DNA from: SZUA-547 sp963669315
GTDB lineage: Bacteria > Pseudomonadota > Alphaproteobacteria > Rhodobacterales > Rhodobacteraceae
Reading direction: 5' to 3'
DNA: 64,000 bases
Assembly (NCBI GenBank): GCA_963669315.1
Contig: OY770021.1
Location: 2,356,001 to 2,420,000 of the forward strand
In this document: in pieces, positions 9,201-18,810 of the stretch
Numbering within the stretch: the stretch's first letter is position 1
How the letters are laid out: every line of letters starts with the position of its first letter
The notes under the pieces: model-generated
What the model was told of the DNA's origin: nothing
The model's database searches: none
Seen by the model: the letters and a program-made list of their open reading frames with translations, nothing else
Position numbers and translations under genes: made by a program

Positions 9201-10568
9201 ATGCGGTTCTTGCTGCGCGGCCTGATCGGTCTGGCGCTGACGCTTTTGACCGTCGCCTTTATCGGCGCCGGCGCGTGGAAGCTGTACGAGGCGCGTCAGG
9301 CTACGGATGAAGGGCGCGACAGGGGGCCGCGCGAACGCGCTTTCGCGGTGCCGGTCGAGGTTCTGACGCCCGTCTCCATGACGCCCGAAACCCGCGCCTA
9401 TGGAGAGATCGAGGCCTGGCGCAAGCTGGAGCTGCGCGCGGCCGCAGGCGGCGAGATCGTCGATGTCGCGCCCAATTTCCGCGACGGGGCGGCGGTGAAA
9501 GAGGGCGATCTTTTATTCCTTGTCGACCCGGCCGAGGCCAAGGCTGAATTCGCGGACTCGGAGGCCGCCGTCGCCGAGGCGGAGGCGGAGAAAGCCGAAT
9601 CCGTCGAGGCGCTGGAAGTCGCGAAGCTGGAGCGCGCCTCGGCCGAGCGTCAGCGTGATCTGCGCGCGCAGGCTTTGGCGCGCCAGCAGGACCTTAAAGA
9701 GCGCGGCTTCGGCACTGACGCCGCGATTGAACAGGCTGAGCTTGAGTTTTCCTCCGCCGAACAGTCGCTTTCATCGCGCCGAGCGGCGCTGGTCGCCGCT
9801 TCCAAACGGGTTGAACGGGCGGCGCTGTCCATCCGGCGGGCGGAAATCGCACGGGATGAGGCGGCGCGCGATCTCGCCGACACCCGCCAGACAGCCCCGT
9901 TCTCAGGGTTGCTGAGCGATGTGGAAATCTTTCTCGGAGAGCGGGTCACCGGCACTGAAGCTCTGGGCGTTTTGATCGACCCGGCGGCTTTGGAGGTGAA
10001 ATTCCAGGTCTCGAATTCTGAATTCTCGCGTTTGATTGACCGGAACGGCAGTCTGACAGCGGCGCCGGTGACCGTAACGCTAAAACTGGGAGAGCGGGAA
10101 GTGGCGACCGTTGGCCGAGTCGCCCGCGTGTCGGCCGTCTCGGATCGCGACAGCGGCGGCCGGTTCCTCTATGCGCGGCTCGAGACCGGAGCTGACACGC
10201 TGCTCAGGCCCGGCGATTTCGTCACCGTTTCGATCACCGAGCCGGAGTTGACAGAGGTGGCTGTAGTGCCCGCCGGTGCAGTGTCGCGCGACGGCCGTAT
10301 CCTTGTGCTGGACGACCAGAACCGCATTCAAGAGATTCAGACGAGCATCGTGCGGCGGGTCGGCGACAAGGTGGCGCTCAGAGGCGTGCCATTTGGCGCC
10401 AAATACGTCACGGAGCGCGCGCCTCAGCTTGGACCGGGCGTGCAGGTCCGGCCGATCCAGGCCAACGGCGCGAGCGCGGAGAAGCGCGGCGACGGATCTG
10501 ATGTCGCAGAACGACCGCGCGGTCAGGGCCGATCGCCCGCCCAGCGCAAGCGTGACGCGCCAGGATGA
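9201..10568 (+). CDS. RND efflux periplasmic adaptor (membrane fusion protein)
   Basis: 455 residues from the ATG at 9201, which has GGAG seven bases upstream; earlier in-frame TTG (9159) and ATG (9195) are less well placed. It has one N-terminal membrane anchor (LIGLALTLLTVAFIGAGAWKLY), a lipoyl/barrel-sandwich part (GGEIVDVAPNFRDGAAVKEGDLLF), a long Ala/Glu-rich coiled-coil hairpin (about 115-240) and beta-barrel domain, as in HlyD/AcrA-type adaptors. It overlaps the pump gene by ATGA. The basic, disordered C-terminal tail is unusual in length but not diagnostic. Confidence 0.87.
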   Translation: MRFLLRGLIGLALTLLTVAFIGAGAWKLYEARQATDEGRDRGPRERAFAVPVEVLTPVSMTPETRAYGEIEAWRKLELRAAAGGEIVDVAPNFRDGAAVKEGDLLFLVDPAEAKAEFADSEAAVAEAEAEKAESVEALEVAKLERASAERQRDLRAQALARQQDLKERGFGTDAAIEQAELEFSSAEQSLSSRRAALVAASKRVERAALSIRRAEIARDEAARDLADTRQTAPFSGLLSDVEIFLGERVTGTEALGVLIDPAALEVKFQVSNSEFSRLIDRNGSLTAAPVTVTLKLGEREVATVGRVARVSAVSDRDSGGRFLYARLETGADTLLRPGDFVTVSITEPELTEVAVVPAGAVSRDGRILVLDDQNRIQEIQTSIVRRVGDKVALRGVPFGAKYVTERAPQLGPGVQVRPIQANGASAEKRGDGSDVAERPRGQGRSPAQRKRDAPG

Positions 10569-13500
10569 CCGACGGCGGCGATCCCAGCGGATTTTCCGCG
10601 CGACAGGCGGCCCGGGCCGGGCTGGACGGTTTGATCGGGTATTTCGTCACCCATCGCACTGCCGCCAATCTTTTGCTCGCGCTGATGCTGATCGCGGGCT
10701 TCTATTCGAGCCTGCATATCCGGTCGCAATTCTTCCCCGACATCATCGTCGAGCGGGTCACGGTCGGCGTCACATGGCGCGGCGCAGGGCCCGAGGACAT
10801 CGATGACGGCATCGTGCAGGTGCTTGAACCCCCGCTTCTGGAAGTCGAGGGCGTCGACTCGGTTGAGACCGTCGCGCGGGACGGGTCGGCCCAGATCACA
10901 CTGGCGTTCGAGGACGGCTGGGATATGGGCCGGGCCGCCGATGAAGTGAAAGCGGCGGCGGACGGCGTCGCCTCTTCCTTGCCGGAAAACGCTGAGGAGC
11001 CGAGCATACGGCGCGGCGCATACCGCGATCTCGTCACCGATGTGGTGATCTGGGGGCCGGTCACGCTGGATCAGCTCGCCCGCTACGCCGATGAGCTGAA
11101 GACGCGCCTGTTCGAGGCCGGCGCGACACGGGTCAGCGTGCAGGGTTATCCGGATCCGGAGATCCGCATATCGATCTCGGAGCGCGACCTGGTCCGCTAT
11201 GACCTGACTCTGGACCAGATCGCGGGCGCGGTGGCGGCGGAAAGCGCGGCCAATCCGGCGGGCGATCTGGGCGACGGGTCCGCCCGCGTGCGGGCTGGAA
11301 CTGACCGGCGCTCGGTCGAGTCGCTGGCGAGCGCGACCGTGCGGGCGCTGCCGGACGGGTCTCGTGTGACGCTCGGCGATCTCGCATCGGTCGAGGCGCT
11401 GGGCGCGGAGCGGGGCAAGGCGTTCCTGAAGGGCGACGACCCGGCGGTGCTGGTGCGCGTTGACCGCAGCGCCAAGGATGATGCGATCCGGATTCAGCGC
11501 CTGGTCGAGGAGGTGGTCGACGACTTCGGCAAGACACTGCCGCTGGGCGTCGACGCGCAACTGACCCGCACTCGCGCCGACAACATCAGCCAGCGGCTCG
11601 ATATCCTGTTTGAGAATGGCCTGCTGGGCCTGTCGCTGGTGCTGGTCTTTCTGTTTTTGTTTCTGTCCGCCCGGACCGCCTTCTGGGTGGCTGCGGGCAT
11701 TCCCGTGGCGATGGCTGCGACGATCGCCCTGATGTACGTCAGCGGGCTGACGATCAACATGGTCTCGCTGTTCGCGCTGATCATCACGCTTGGCATCGTG
11801 GTGGATGACGCAATCGTTGTGGGCGAACACGCAGATCATCTGTCGCGAGGCGGTCTGCCCGCCGATCTGGCGGCGGCGCAGGCGGCGCGGCGCATGTCCG
11901 CCCCGGTGTTCAGCGCGTCGATCACCACGATCGTGGCGTTCGCCGGGCTGACATTCATCGGCGGTCGGTTCGGCTCGCTGATCATTGAAATCCCGCTCAC
12001 GGTATGCGCGGTGCTGATCGCCAGCCTCGTGGAGTGTTTCCTGATCCTGCCGGCGCATATGAACCATGCGCTTGAGGCGAAGAAGACCAAGAGGTGGTGG
12101 GACTGGCCCAGCCGAAAGGTGAATCAGGGATTCCGATGGTATCGGGAGCATGTCTTCCGCCCAGCGATGTTCTGGGTGCTGAAGCTGCGCTATCCGATTG
12201 TTGGCGCGGCGATCGGGCTTCTGCTGTTCACGGTCGCTCAGGTGGTGGACCGAACCGTGCAGTGGCGCTTTTTCAACGCGCCGGAACGCAGCACCATCTC
12301 AGCTAATATCGCCATGGCGACCGGCGCATCCCGGTCCGATACCGCGGACATGCTGGCGAAGATGCAGGCCGCGCTGGAGGAGACGGACGCGGCGTATGAG
12401 GCGGAATACGGCGCGCGGCCGGTCGTGTTCTCTCTGGCCACGATCGGAGGCGGGGCGACGGGACGGGGATTGCGCTCCGCCGAGGACAAGGACCGCGATC
12501 TGCTCGGCGGTTTCCAGATTGAGCTGATCGACCCGGATCTCAGGGTCTACACCGCGAATGAATTCATCGGCGACTGGCGGGAGGCGATCGGCCGTCATCC
12601 CAAGCTGGAGACGCTTTCGTTGCGCGGTTTCCGGTCCGGTCCCGGCGGCGAGGCGATCGACGTGCAGCTTTCGGGCGCGGACGGCGATGTGTTGAAGGCG
12701 GCCTCGGCGGCCCTGATCGCAGCGCTTTCCGAATATCCCGCAGTATCCGGGCTGGAAGATTCCCTGACTTACGACAAGGAGGAGTGGCGCCTCGAACTAA
12801 CGCCGAAGGGCGAGGCGCTGGGCTTCACCACGGATGAGGTGGCGCGCGCGCTCAGGAACGGACTGGAAGGAATCGAAGCGGCGGAGTATCCGCTGGAAGG
12901 GCGCACGGCGACGGTCATGGTGCGCTTGCCTGAAGACGAGGTTGGGGCGGACTGGATCGACAACGCCCGGATCCGCACGCCTGCGGGCGGATACGCGACC
13001 CTTTCCGAGATCGTGACGGTCGAAAGCAGCCTCGGCTTCGCCTCAGTCCGGCGAGAGGACGGAAGGCGCTTTGCGGATGTAACCGGGGCGTTGTCAGAGG
13101 ACGATCCGCATGCCGCGACGGAGGTCGATCTGGCCTTGCGGAGCGAGATATTGCCCGCCATCGCCGAGCGGTTCGGGGTCGAGTACAAGCTTTCGGGACT
13201 GGCGGAGCAGGAAAGCGAGTTCCTTTCCGACGCCCGGATCGGTTTCGCGTTGTGCCTCGCCGGCATCTATCTGGTGCTGACCTGGGTGTTCGCATCGTGG
13301 AGGCGGCCGCTGGTCGTGATGCTGGTTATTCCATTTGGCCTGATTGGGGCGATCTGGGGCCACTATCTGCACAGCGTGCCACTGTCGATGTTCTCGGTTG
13401 TCGGTCTGATCGGCATGGCGGGCATCATCATCAACGACTCCATCGTGCTGGTGACGACCATCGACGCGTACGCCAAGGACCGCGGAATGATCCCTGCGAT

Positions 13501-13777
13501 CATCGACGGCGCCTGCGATCGTCTGCGCGCGGTGTTGCTGACCACTCTGACCACCGTCGCAGGACTGGCTCCACTGCTGTTCGAGCAATCCCGGCAGGCG
13601 CTGTTCCTGAAACCCACGGTCATAACATTGTCCTACGGGCTGGCTGCGGGGCTGATCCTGGTGCTCGTCATCACGCCTTCTGTGCTGGCGATGCAGCGCG
13701 ACGTGGCGATGGCGCTGGCGTCGATGAAACGCCTGCTGCGGATGGCGGTCGGGCGAAAACAGCGGCTCAGCGCGTAG
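10565..13777 (+). CDS. RND family efflux transporter permease
   Basis: 1070 residues, the size of AcrB-type trimeric inner-membrane proton antiporters. Seen: first TM followed by a large periplasmic loop, a central TM cluster with the LGIVVDDAIVVGEH proton-relay segment, a second periplasmic domain, and a C-terminal TM cluster with IGMAGIIINDSIVLV. It starts by ATGA overlap with the adaptor. No outer-membrane TolC-type gene is present in this operon, so a channel encoded elsewhere must be used. Substrate unknown. Confidence 0.9.
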   Translation: MTDGGDPSGFSARQAARAGLDGLIGYFVTHRTAANLLLALMLIAGFYSSLHIRSQFFPDIIVERVTVGVTWRGAGPEDIDDGIVQVLEPPLLEVEGVDSVETVARDGSAQITLAFEDGWDMGRAADEVKAAADGVASSLPENAEEPSIRRGAYRDLVTDVVIWGPVTLDQLARYADELKTRLFEAGATRVSVQGYPDPEIRISISERDLVRYDLTLDQIAGAVAAESAANPAGDLGDGSARVRAGTDRRSVESLASATVRALPDGSRVTLGDLASVEALGAERGKAFLKGDDPAVLVRVDRSAKDDAIRIQRLVEEVVDDFGKTLPLGVDAQLTRTRADNISQRLDILFENGLLGLSLVLVFLFLFLSARTAFWVAAGIPVAMAATIALMYVSGLTINMVSLFALIITLGIVVDDAIVVGEHADHLSRGGLPADLAAAQAARRMSAPVFSASITTIVAFAGLTFIGGRFGSLIIEIPLTVCAVLIASLVECFLILPAHMNHALEAKKTKRWWDWPSRKVNQGFRWYREHVFRPAMFWVLKLRYPIVGAAIGLLLFTVAQVVDRTVQWRFFNAPERSTISANIAMATGASRSDTADMLAKMQAALEETDAAYEAEYGARPVVFSLATIGGGATGRGLRSAEDKDRDLLGGFQIELIDPDLRVYTANEFIGDWREAIGRHPKLETLSLRGFRSGPGGEAIDVQLSGADGDVLKAASAALIAALSEYPAVSGLEDSLTYDKEEWRLELTPKGEALGFTTDEVARALRNGLEGIEAAEYPLEGRTATVMVRLPEDEVGADWIDNARIRTPAGGYATLSEIVTVESSLGFASVRREDGRRFADVTGALSEDDPHAATEVDLALRSEILPAIAERFGVEYKLSGLAEQESEFLSDARIGFALCLAGIYLVLTWVFASWRRPLVVMLVIPFGLIGAIWGHYLHSVPLSMFSVVGLIGMAGIIINDSIVLVTTIDAYAKDRGMIPAIIDGACDRLRAVLLTTLTTVAGLAPLLFEQSRQALFLKPTVITLSYGLAAGLILVLVITPSVLAMQRDVAMALASMKRLLRMAVGRKQRLSA

Positions 13778-13928
13778 GCGCGAGCATCCTGAGGGCGATC
13801 GGCGCTTGAACCCGCGCCCGTCTCGCGTAGCAAGTCGGGGCCGAGAAGAACGGGATCAACCCGGACAGGCGGATGGTGCAGCGTGGCTGGCGTCTCGCAC
13901 GCTCATCTGACGCATGGCGCCATATCTC

Positions 13929-14762
13929 TCACACCTGCCGCTCGCAATTCAGCGCCGGATCGACCGGTTCGTTTTTACACATGGTTTTGGCTCCAGCGTA
14001 GATGGAGAAGAACTTGGCGACGTAGTCCCGGGTCTCATTGTAGGGCGGAACGCCGCTATACTTGTCGACCGCCCCTTCGCCGGCGTTGTAGGAGGCGAGG
14101 GCCAGTACGAAGTCGCCATTGTGCAGCTTCAGAAGCTCTGCCAGATAGCGCGCGCCGCCAGAGATGTTTTCGAACGGGTCGTAGCCCCGCTTGACGCCGA
14201 ACCGCTCAGCAGTGGCTGGCATCAGCTGCATCAGGCCCATTGCGCCCTTTGGGCTGGTCACAGTCGCCACACCTGCAGATTCGATCGTGATGACCGCGGC
14301 GAGAACCGCCCTGGATACGCCGGTTTCCTCGGACGCCGCGTCGATGGCCTCCTTGAAGCGTTTGTAGATCGTCTCGCCAGTCTTGATCTGGCCCCAAACC
14401 GGCAGCCCACGCGCGCGTCGGTCGTCTATATGGCGCACAAGGCCGGGGGCCACGCCGTCCCTGTCCGAGGCGGCGGTCGGCATCGCCTCGGTCCAGAACC
14501 AGTCGAAACCCGAACTCTTGGTCGACGGCCGCACGCGACTCGTCGTCGCGGGGCCATTCCGTAGGCTCGCCATAGAACCCGGCTTGCGGAACATCGTGGA
14601 CATCCCGCTGCCGCTACCTGGCCGGACAAGTTTTATTGGGCTGGATGAAGAGAGTGTGCCAAGACCGTACTTACGGCTTTCCGCCTTGGCGGGGTGAATA
14701 GCAAATCCGCTCGCCAAGAGGGCGGCGGCCGCGAATATGGCTATGGCGCCGCGATCCCGCAT
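13929..14762 (-). CDS. Lytic transglycosylase, SLT domain
   Basis: 277 residues with a signal peptide (residues 1 to about 27, cleavage after AKA), a low-complexity linker, and a C-terminal SLT/lysozyme-like domain. The catalytic Glu is E161 in ITIESAG, followed by the SPKGAMGLMQLMP and ALASYNAGEG motifs that define family 1 lytic transglycosylases. Such enzymes cleave peptidoglycan with formation of 1,6-anhydro-muramic acid in the periplasm. It stands alone between the RND operon and the pilus locus, and could open the wall for pilus assembly, though this is only inference. Confidence 0.88.
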   Translation of the reverse strand: MRDRGAIAIFAAAALLASGFAIHPAKAESRKYGLGTLSSSSPIKLVRPGSGSGMSTMFRKPGSMASLRNGPATTSRVRPSTKSSGFDWFWTEAMPTAASDRDGVAPGLVRHIDDRRARGLPVWGQIKTGETIYKRFKEAIDAASEETGVSRAVLAAVITIESAGVATVTSPKGAMGLMQLMPATAERFGVKRGYDPFENISGGARYLAELLKLHNGDFVLALASYNAGEGAVDKYSGVPPYNETRDYVAKFFSIYAGAKTMCKNEPVDPALNCERQV

Positions 14763-15225
14763 TACTCACTCTCCCACTCAGTCGGCGGCCGATGCGTCGA
14801 CCAGGACCCTATTCAAAGCAAATTCGACTGCTGTCCGTGAATCTAGCAGCAATGCCGCTCAGGATCTAGCGCGGCGATTGGATGACTGAACACGTGAGTC
14901 GGGGGTTGCTTCCAGGTGAAGGGCAAGTGTTGGGCGCGTCGCCGCAAATTGGGCCGATCCGAGGCGCGGCGATGGACGCTAGTGATCGGAATTTACTTAA
15001 AAAATGGAAAGAACCTAGGTTTCAGAAGGTTTTGTTTGATTTAGCTTACGTTTCGAGTTAGGGTCATCTCTGTCATGTGGAGAGCGTATGAGTTGTACGT
15101 AAGCGAGTAAGTATATATTCTCTGCGTGATGGGTCGGCGGATATGTGAGTGTGTGCGTCCGTTGGCTGTCAAGAGGGGCGTCGCCCCTTGGGTGTGGCAA
15201 AAATGACCTGTGTGAGGGTACTGTT
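14763..15225. other. 463-base intergenic region upstream of the pilin gene
   Basis: No credible reading frame on either strand. The right half is AT-richer than the surroundings and holds the candidate pilin promoter (15093-15121) followed by a leader of about 100 bases. That leader contains a small GC stem (AGGGGCG/CGCCCCT-type, about 15172-15190) and a GAGGG ribosome binding site before the pilin ATG. The left part carries the divergent upstream region of the transglycosylase gene. Confidence 0.6.
15093..15121 (+). promoter_or_regulatory. Candidate sigma-70 promoter of the pilin gene
   Basis: TTGTAC (15093-15098), a 17-base spacer, then TATTCT (15116-15121). Spacing is ideal and each box matches four or five of six consensus positions. 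The transcription start would lie near 15128, giving a leader of about 100 bases ahead of the pilin ATG. No sigma-54 GG-N10-GC signature was seen here. Confidence 0.45.
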
Positions 15226-15462
15226 ATGAACTTCATCGTTAAAAAACTTCGCGGCCTCGTTCGCGACGAGTCTGGCGCTGTGACCGTTGACTGGGTTGCG
15301 CTGACCGCCGGCATTCTGCTTCTCGGCATCGCCGTCGTGTACGCGATCTTCTCGAATGGTGTTGCGCCGCTTTCGAGCGCGATCAACTCAAATCTGCAGG
15401 GCGCAGCGAGCGACCTGAATACTATTGGGTTGACGGCTCCGAGCCAAAGCGACTTCAACTAA
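15226..15462 (+). CDS. Flp-type major pilin (type IVc prepilin)
   Basis: 78 residues. The short basic leader ends in DESG, with predicted cleavage between G17 and A18 by the CpaA peptidase at the end of this locus. This is followed by AVTVDWVALTAGILLLGIAVVYAI, one hydrophobic helix for subunit packing. Asp replaces the usual Glu of the Flp E-Y motif (VDW instead of IEY), a variant common in alphaproteobacterial pilins. The reading frame is open upstream to 15145, but the ATG at 15226 with its GAGGG site is the proper start. It is first in the tad/cpa locus and separated from cpaB by tandem hairpins. Confidence 0.88.
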   Translation: MNFIVKKLRGLVRDESGAVTVDWVALTAGILLLGIAVVYAIFSNGVAPLSSAINSNLQGAASDLNTIGLTAPSQSDFN

Positions 15463-15470
15463 GTTTATGC

Positions 15471-15520
15471 TCCGGCCGGCGCTCTTGCCGGCCGGACATT
15501 TCGCCTTTAACATAAGGCGA
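15471..15520 (+). terminator. Tandem hairpins between pilin and cpaB
   Basis: Hairpin 1: perfect 10-bp stem TCCGGCCGGC (15471-15480) with GCCGGCCGGA (15487-15496). Hairpin 2: 7-bp TCGCCTT (15501-15507) with AAGGCGA (15514-15520). Neither has a strong U-run. Placed directly after the pilin stop, they probably limit read-through into cpaB and protect the pilin mRNA 3' end, so that pilin is made in excess over assembly proteins. Confidence 0.6.
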
Positions 15521-15562
15521 GAGGCAGGTGTCGGGTAGAGGGGGCCGCGAGGCCATCGCGTT

Positions 15563-16393
15563 ATGCGTTTAATAGCCTTTTTAATTGTTATCGTTGGAAT
15601 CGCACTTGCTGGCGGTTCTGTATTCTTCGCGTCCGAGAGATTTCGGGCGATCGAAGCAAATCTTGCTAAGACCCGGACGGATGCGGCGGCTGCGCCTCAG
15701 ATTGAGACGGTGTCAGTCGTTGTCGCGACACGTCCGCTCAAGTTCGGCAATGTGTTGCAGCAGGAGTTCGTGACCATTGCGGATTGGCCGACGGAATCCG
15801 CTCCGCCGACCGGATTCAATGACCTTGAGATGCTTTTTGGCGATGGCACAGAGCCTCGCACAGTCTTGGTCGAGATGCAGCAGGGTGAACCAATCCTGCA
15901 GAACAAAATCACGGGATTTGGCGAGCGGCCGTCGATCTCGGCGAAATTGTCTGAGGGCATGCGCGCATTTTCGATCCCCATCAGTTCTGTTAGCGCGGTT
16001 TCCGGTTTCGTACTGCCTGGTGACCGCGTCGATATATTCTTAACCCGGACGACGCCTGAAGGTGATCTGGTCACGGACCTGATCTTGCAGAATGTTCTTG
16101 TTATCGGCGTCGATCAGCTCGCGGACGAGAACAGCAACAAGCCGAAAGTTGGCCGGACGGCGACTGTTGAGGTTGACCCCGAAACCGCACAGAAGCTGGC
16201 ATTGGCCCAGCGCCTGGGGTCGTTGTCTCTAAGCCTCCGCAAGGTTGGCGCTCAGGACACGACCGAAGATATGCGGGTCTCGATCGGCGACGTGCTGAGT
16301 GATTTCGACGAGGATACGGGGCGGGAAACCAAGGCCACCGAAGTGCGTGTTCGGCGAGGAAATGAAGTCGAAACGCTCAATTTCGGCGAGTGA
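15563..16393 (+). CDS. cpaB: Flp pilus assembly protein CpaB/RcpC
   Basis: 276 residues with an N-terminal membrane anchor (AFLIVIVGIALAGGSVFF) and a SAF/antifreeze-like domain (VVVATRPLKFGNVL, residues about 50-110). The family core follows: ISSVSAVSGFVLPGDRVDIFLTR and the TVEVDPETAQKLALAQRLGSLSLSLR segment. CpaB is a periplasmic component of the Tad machine, thought to work with the CpaC secretin. A hairpin (16417-16448) separates it from cpaC. Confidence 0.92.
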   Translation: MRLIAFLIVIVGIALAGGSVFFASERFRAIEANLAKTRTDAAAAPQIETVSVVVATRPLKFGNVLQQEFVTIADWPTESAPPTGFNDLEMLFGDGTEPRTVLVEMQQGEPILQNKITGFGERPSISAKLSEGMRAFSIPISSVSAVSGFVLPGDRVDIFLTRTTPEGDLVTDLILQNVLVIGVDQLADENSNKPKVGRTATVEVDPETAQKLALAQRLGSLSLSLRKVGAQDTTEDMRVSIGDVLSDFDEDTGRETKATEVRVRRGNEVETLNFGE

Positions 16394-16416
16394 AATAGAT
16401 TCATCCATGCTTTTCA

Positions 16417-16448
16417 GGCCCTTGGGTTGCTTAGGTGACCCAAGGGCT
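16417..16448 (+). terminator. Hairpin between cpaB and cpaC
   Basis: A 10-bp perfect stem GCCCTTGGGT (16418-16427) with ACCCAAGGGC (16438-16447) and a 10-base loop, followed by a weak T-containing tract. An A/T-rich inverted stretch (AAAAAACCGTTTTTT) follows at about 16474-16488. It may attenuate transcription, or separate cpaB from a second promoter for cpaC and later genes. Confidence 0.5.
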
Positions 16449-16575
16449 TAGTGTGTTTCCGCAATGCCAATAAAAAAAACCGTTTTTTGTTTTCAAGAAT
16501 GATGTTACCTTAACGTTGAGTGGTGGTTCGCCTGCTTTGCGAGCCGAAAGGAAATAACGGGGCCGGTTTGATATC

Positions 16576-17979
16576 ATGCGAATAAATCAGCTAATCCAAG
16601 CGGTGGCTGTGGTTGCCGCTGCGCTTGTGGCGGCCGCGCCGGGGTATGCGCAGCAGTCCACATCACAGCTTCTACGCGTCGCGGGCGGTGATCTAGGCGG
16701 AGTGGTCTCCGTTGTGGTCGGCCGCTCAATTGTTCTCGACAGCAGTCAGCCGTTTACGGAAGTCTCGGTCGCCAATCCAGGGGTTGCTGACGTGGCCGCG
16801 TTGTCGGATACGACGCTGTTCATTCTTGGGCGGCAAGCTGGCCGCACCTCGCTGACGGTCATCGGCGCGGAAAACCGGGTGCTGGCAAACGCGGAAATTC
16901 GTGTGACGCCAGATGTTTCCGAGTTCAAGGAAAGGCTGTTCGAAATTCTACCGGGTGAGGATATCGAGGTTCGTACGGCGGCGGATGGCATTGTGCTCAG
17001 CGGCCGGCTGACTGGCTCGCGCAAGGTGTCTCGCGCGATTGAGCTGGCAAATCGATACGCGCCGGGCAGGGTCACAAACCTGATGACGGTTGGCGGCACT
17101 CAGCAGGTCATGCTTAAAGTTCGCTTCGCGGACATGACGCGCGGTACGGCGAAGCAACTTGGGTTCAATTTCGCTGTTGCAGGCAGCAATGGCGATTTCG
17201 CGCTCGTCGGCGCCACGGGTAATGGCATTGGTCTTGATGGTAGTATCGGGGCTGGAGAAATACTTCAGAGCACATTCGGCGTTTTGGGCATCGCTGGAGT
17301 GGTCGGCGACTATCTGTTGGCGGCATCGATTGATGCCAACGAATCCAAGGGTCTGATCCGGACTTTGGCGGAACCCAATTTAGTCGCGCTTTCTGGCGAT
17401 ACAGCCAGTTTCCTAGCTGGCGGCGAAGTCCCGATCCCGGTCGCGCAGGATGGCGGCGAGATTTCGGTCGAGTTCAAGGAATTCGGTGTGGGTCTCGCGT
17501 TTACGCCGACAGTGATCGATGACGATCTCATTAATCTCGAGCTCAATGCTGAGGTTAGCAGTCCGGCGCAATCCGGAACGGCTCTTGAGACCGTCGCCGG
17601 CGCGGTCCCAAGCTTCACGACACGGCGCGCTGAGACGACAGTCGAATTGCGTGATGGGCAAAGCATGGCGATCGCCGGATTGCTGCAGGATTTCTTTGTC
17701 GACAATATCGACCAGGTTCCTTGGTTGGGCGATCTGCCTGTGATTGGCCCGCTGTTCCGGAATACGCAATATGACCGCGACCAACGCGAGTTGGTGATCA
17801 TCATCACACCCCATCTAGTGACGCCGGTTGAGGGTGAGGCTCTGACAACCCCGCTTGATCGCGTCAGGATCCCAAGTGAGGCGGAGCTATTCCTGCTCGG
17901 GCGGACTGAGATGCCCGCTGAAATTGAAGAGGTCGCCTCGCAAAACTTCGATGGCCCCTATGGATACGTGGTGAAGTGA
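16576..17979 (+). CDS. cpaC: Flp pilus secretin CpaC/RcpA
   Basis: 467 residues. Signal peptide (about 1-25, cleavage after GYAQ), an N-terminal BON-like/pilus-assembly domain (SIVLDSSQPFTEVSVANPGVADV), then the secretin core. That core has LIRTLAEPNLVALSGDTASFLAGGEVPIP, the GVGLAFTPTVI strand and the DGQSMAIAGLL motif, ending with LVIIITPHLV. It forms the outer-membrane channel through which the pilus emerges. The start at 16576 gives the proper signal peptide. Confidence 0.95.
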   Translation: MRINQLIQAVAVVAAALVAAAPGYAQQSTSQLLRVAGGDLGGVVSVVVGRSIVLDSSQPFTEVSVANPGVADVAALSDTTLFILGRQAGRTSLTVIGAENRVLANAEIRVTPDVSEFKERLFEILPGEDIEVRTAADGIVLSGRLTGSRKVSRAIELANRYAPGRVTNLMTVGGTQQVMLKVRFADMTRGTAKQLGFNFAVAGSNGDFALVGATGNGIGLDGSIGAGEILQSTFGVLGIAGVVGDYLLAASIDANESKGLIRTLAEPNLVALSGDTASFLAGGEVPIPVAQDGGEISVEFKEFGVGLAFTPTVIDDDLINLELNAEVSSPAQSGTALETVAGAVPSFTTRRAETTVELRDGQSMAIAGLLQDFFVDNIDQVPWLGDLPVIGPLFRNTQYDRDQRELVIIITPHLVTPVEGEALTTPLDRVRIPSEAELFLLGRTEMPAEIEEVASQNFDGPYGYVVK

Positions 17980-17980
17980 T

Positions 17981-18622
17981 ATGAAAACGAACCTACGAAC
18001 CGTTCTTCTCGCCGCCATTGTTCCGGTGGCCGCCGCGGGCTGTACCAATCAGGTTGCCGGCGATCTCTCATACGGCGTTCCGATGGGCGAAGCTGTGGCT
18101 TCCAACGAGATTGTGCAGACCGCATATCTTGGTGGGGGGGACGCGCTGCTCATCAATCTGCAAGCGCAGTTTGAACGAGAGGCGCCGACCGTCATTAATT
18201 TCGATTTCGACAGGTCGAATCTTGATGGCGAGGCTGTCGCCAATTTGAACCAGCAGCTAGCCTGGTTGCAAAAGAATGAAGGCGTGCGTGTCCGACTTTA
18301 CGGGCATACTGACCTTGTCGGCTCTGAAGGGTATAATGTTGGCCTCGGGTTGAGGCGCGCGCGCGCTGCGATGCGATATCTCGTATCAAAGGGCGTGTCT
18401 GCAGATCGGCTTGAAGCGGTGGAATCCCGTGGTGAGCGAGAGCCAGTAGTCAACACTGAGAACCGCGAGCGCGCCAACCGGCGGACCGAAACTGTGGTGG
18501 TCGGGTTCTCCCGCCTGTTCCTTGGCGACGGTCTGGACGGAAAGCGGGCCGATAACGTCTATAGAAGGTATGCTGGTGACACCGTCGAAGGACCAGAAGC
18601 TGCCGAAGTTGGCGGCAATTGA
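17981..18622 (+). CDS. OmpA-domain lipoprotein in the cpaD position
   Basis: 213 residues beginning 1 base after cpaC. N-terminal lipobox (VAAAGC) marks a lipoprotein. Residues about 65-175 form an OmpA-type peptidoglycan-binding domain (INFDFDRSNLDGEA, then GHTDLVGSEGYNVGLGLRRARA and NRRTETVVVG). In Caulobacter-type loci CpaD sits here; an OmpA lipoprotein probably anchors the secretin to the cell wall instead. It shares only domain architecture with CpaD and is not named so. Confidence 0.85.
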   Translation: MKTNLRTVLLAAIVPVAAAGCTNQVAGDLSYGVPMGEAVASNEIVQTAYLGGGDALLINLQAQFEREAPTVINFDFDRSNLDGEAVANLNQQLAWLQKNEGVRVRLYGHTDLVGSEGYNVGLGLRRARAAMRYLVSKGVSADRLEAVESRGEREPVVNTENRERANRRTETVVVGFSRLFLGDGLDGKRADNVYRRYAGDTVEGPEAAEVGGN

Positions 18623-18810
18623 TGTTGAAGTTGTTCGGCCTTGCCTATGGCGAGGCCGCTTCAAGTCGATTTGTTCGGTTAGGGTGATCGCAACGGCTTG
18701 ATCGAGCAAAGGGCTGATCCTTCAGTCGACAGCTTTGGATTGACGGAGGAAGAGCACGGTTTACTCGAGTTGATTTTGCGGTACCAATGTACGTGTAGTG
18801 AGTGGAATAG

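Noticed and set aside
10523..12151. 542-codon open frame opposite the RND permease
   Set aside because: Shadow of a conserved gene; composition dominated by R, H, D, Q and no recognisable fold.
15160..15225. Sigma-54 promoter before the pilin gene
   Set aside because: TGTGGCAAAAATG has no properly spaced GG-N10-GC pair; a sigma-70-type pair further upstream fits better.
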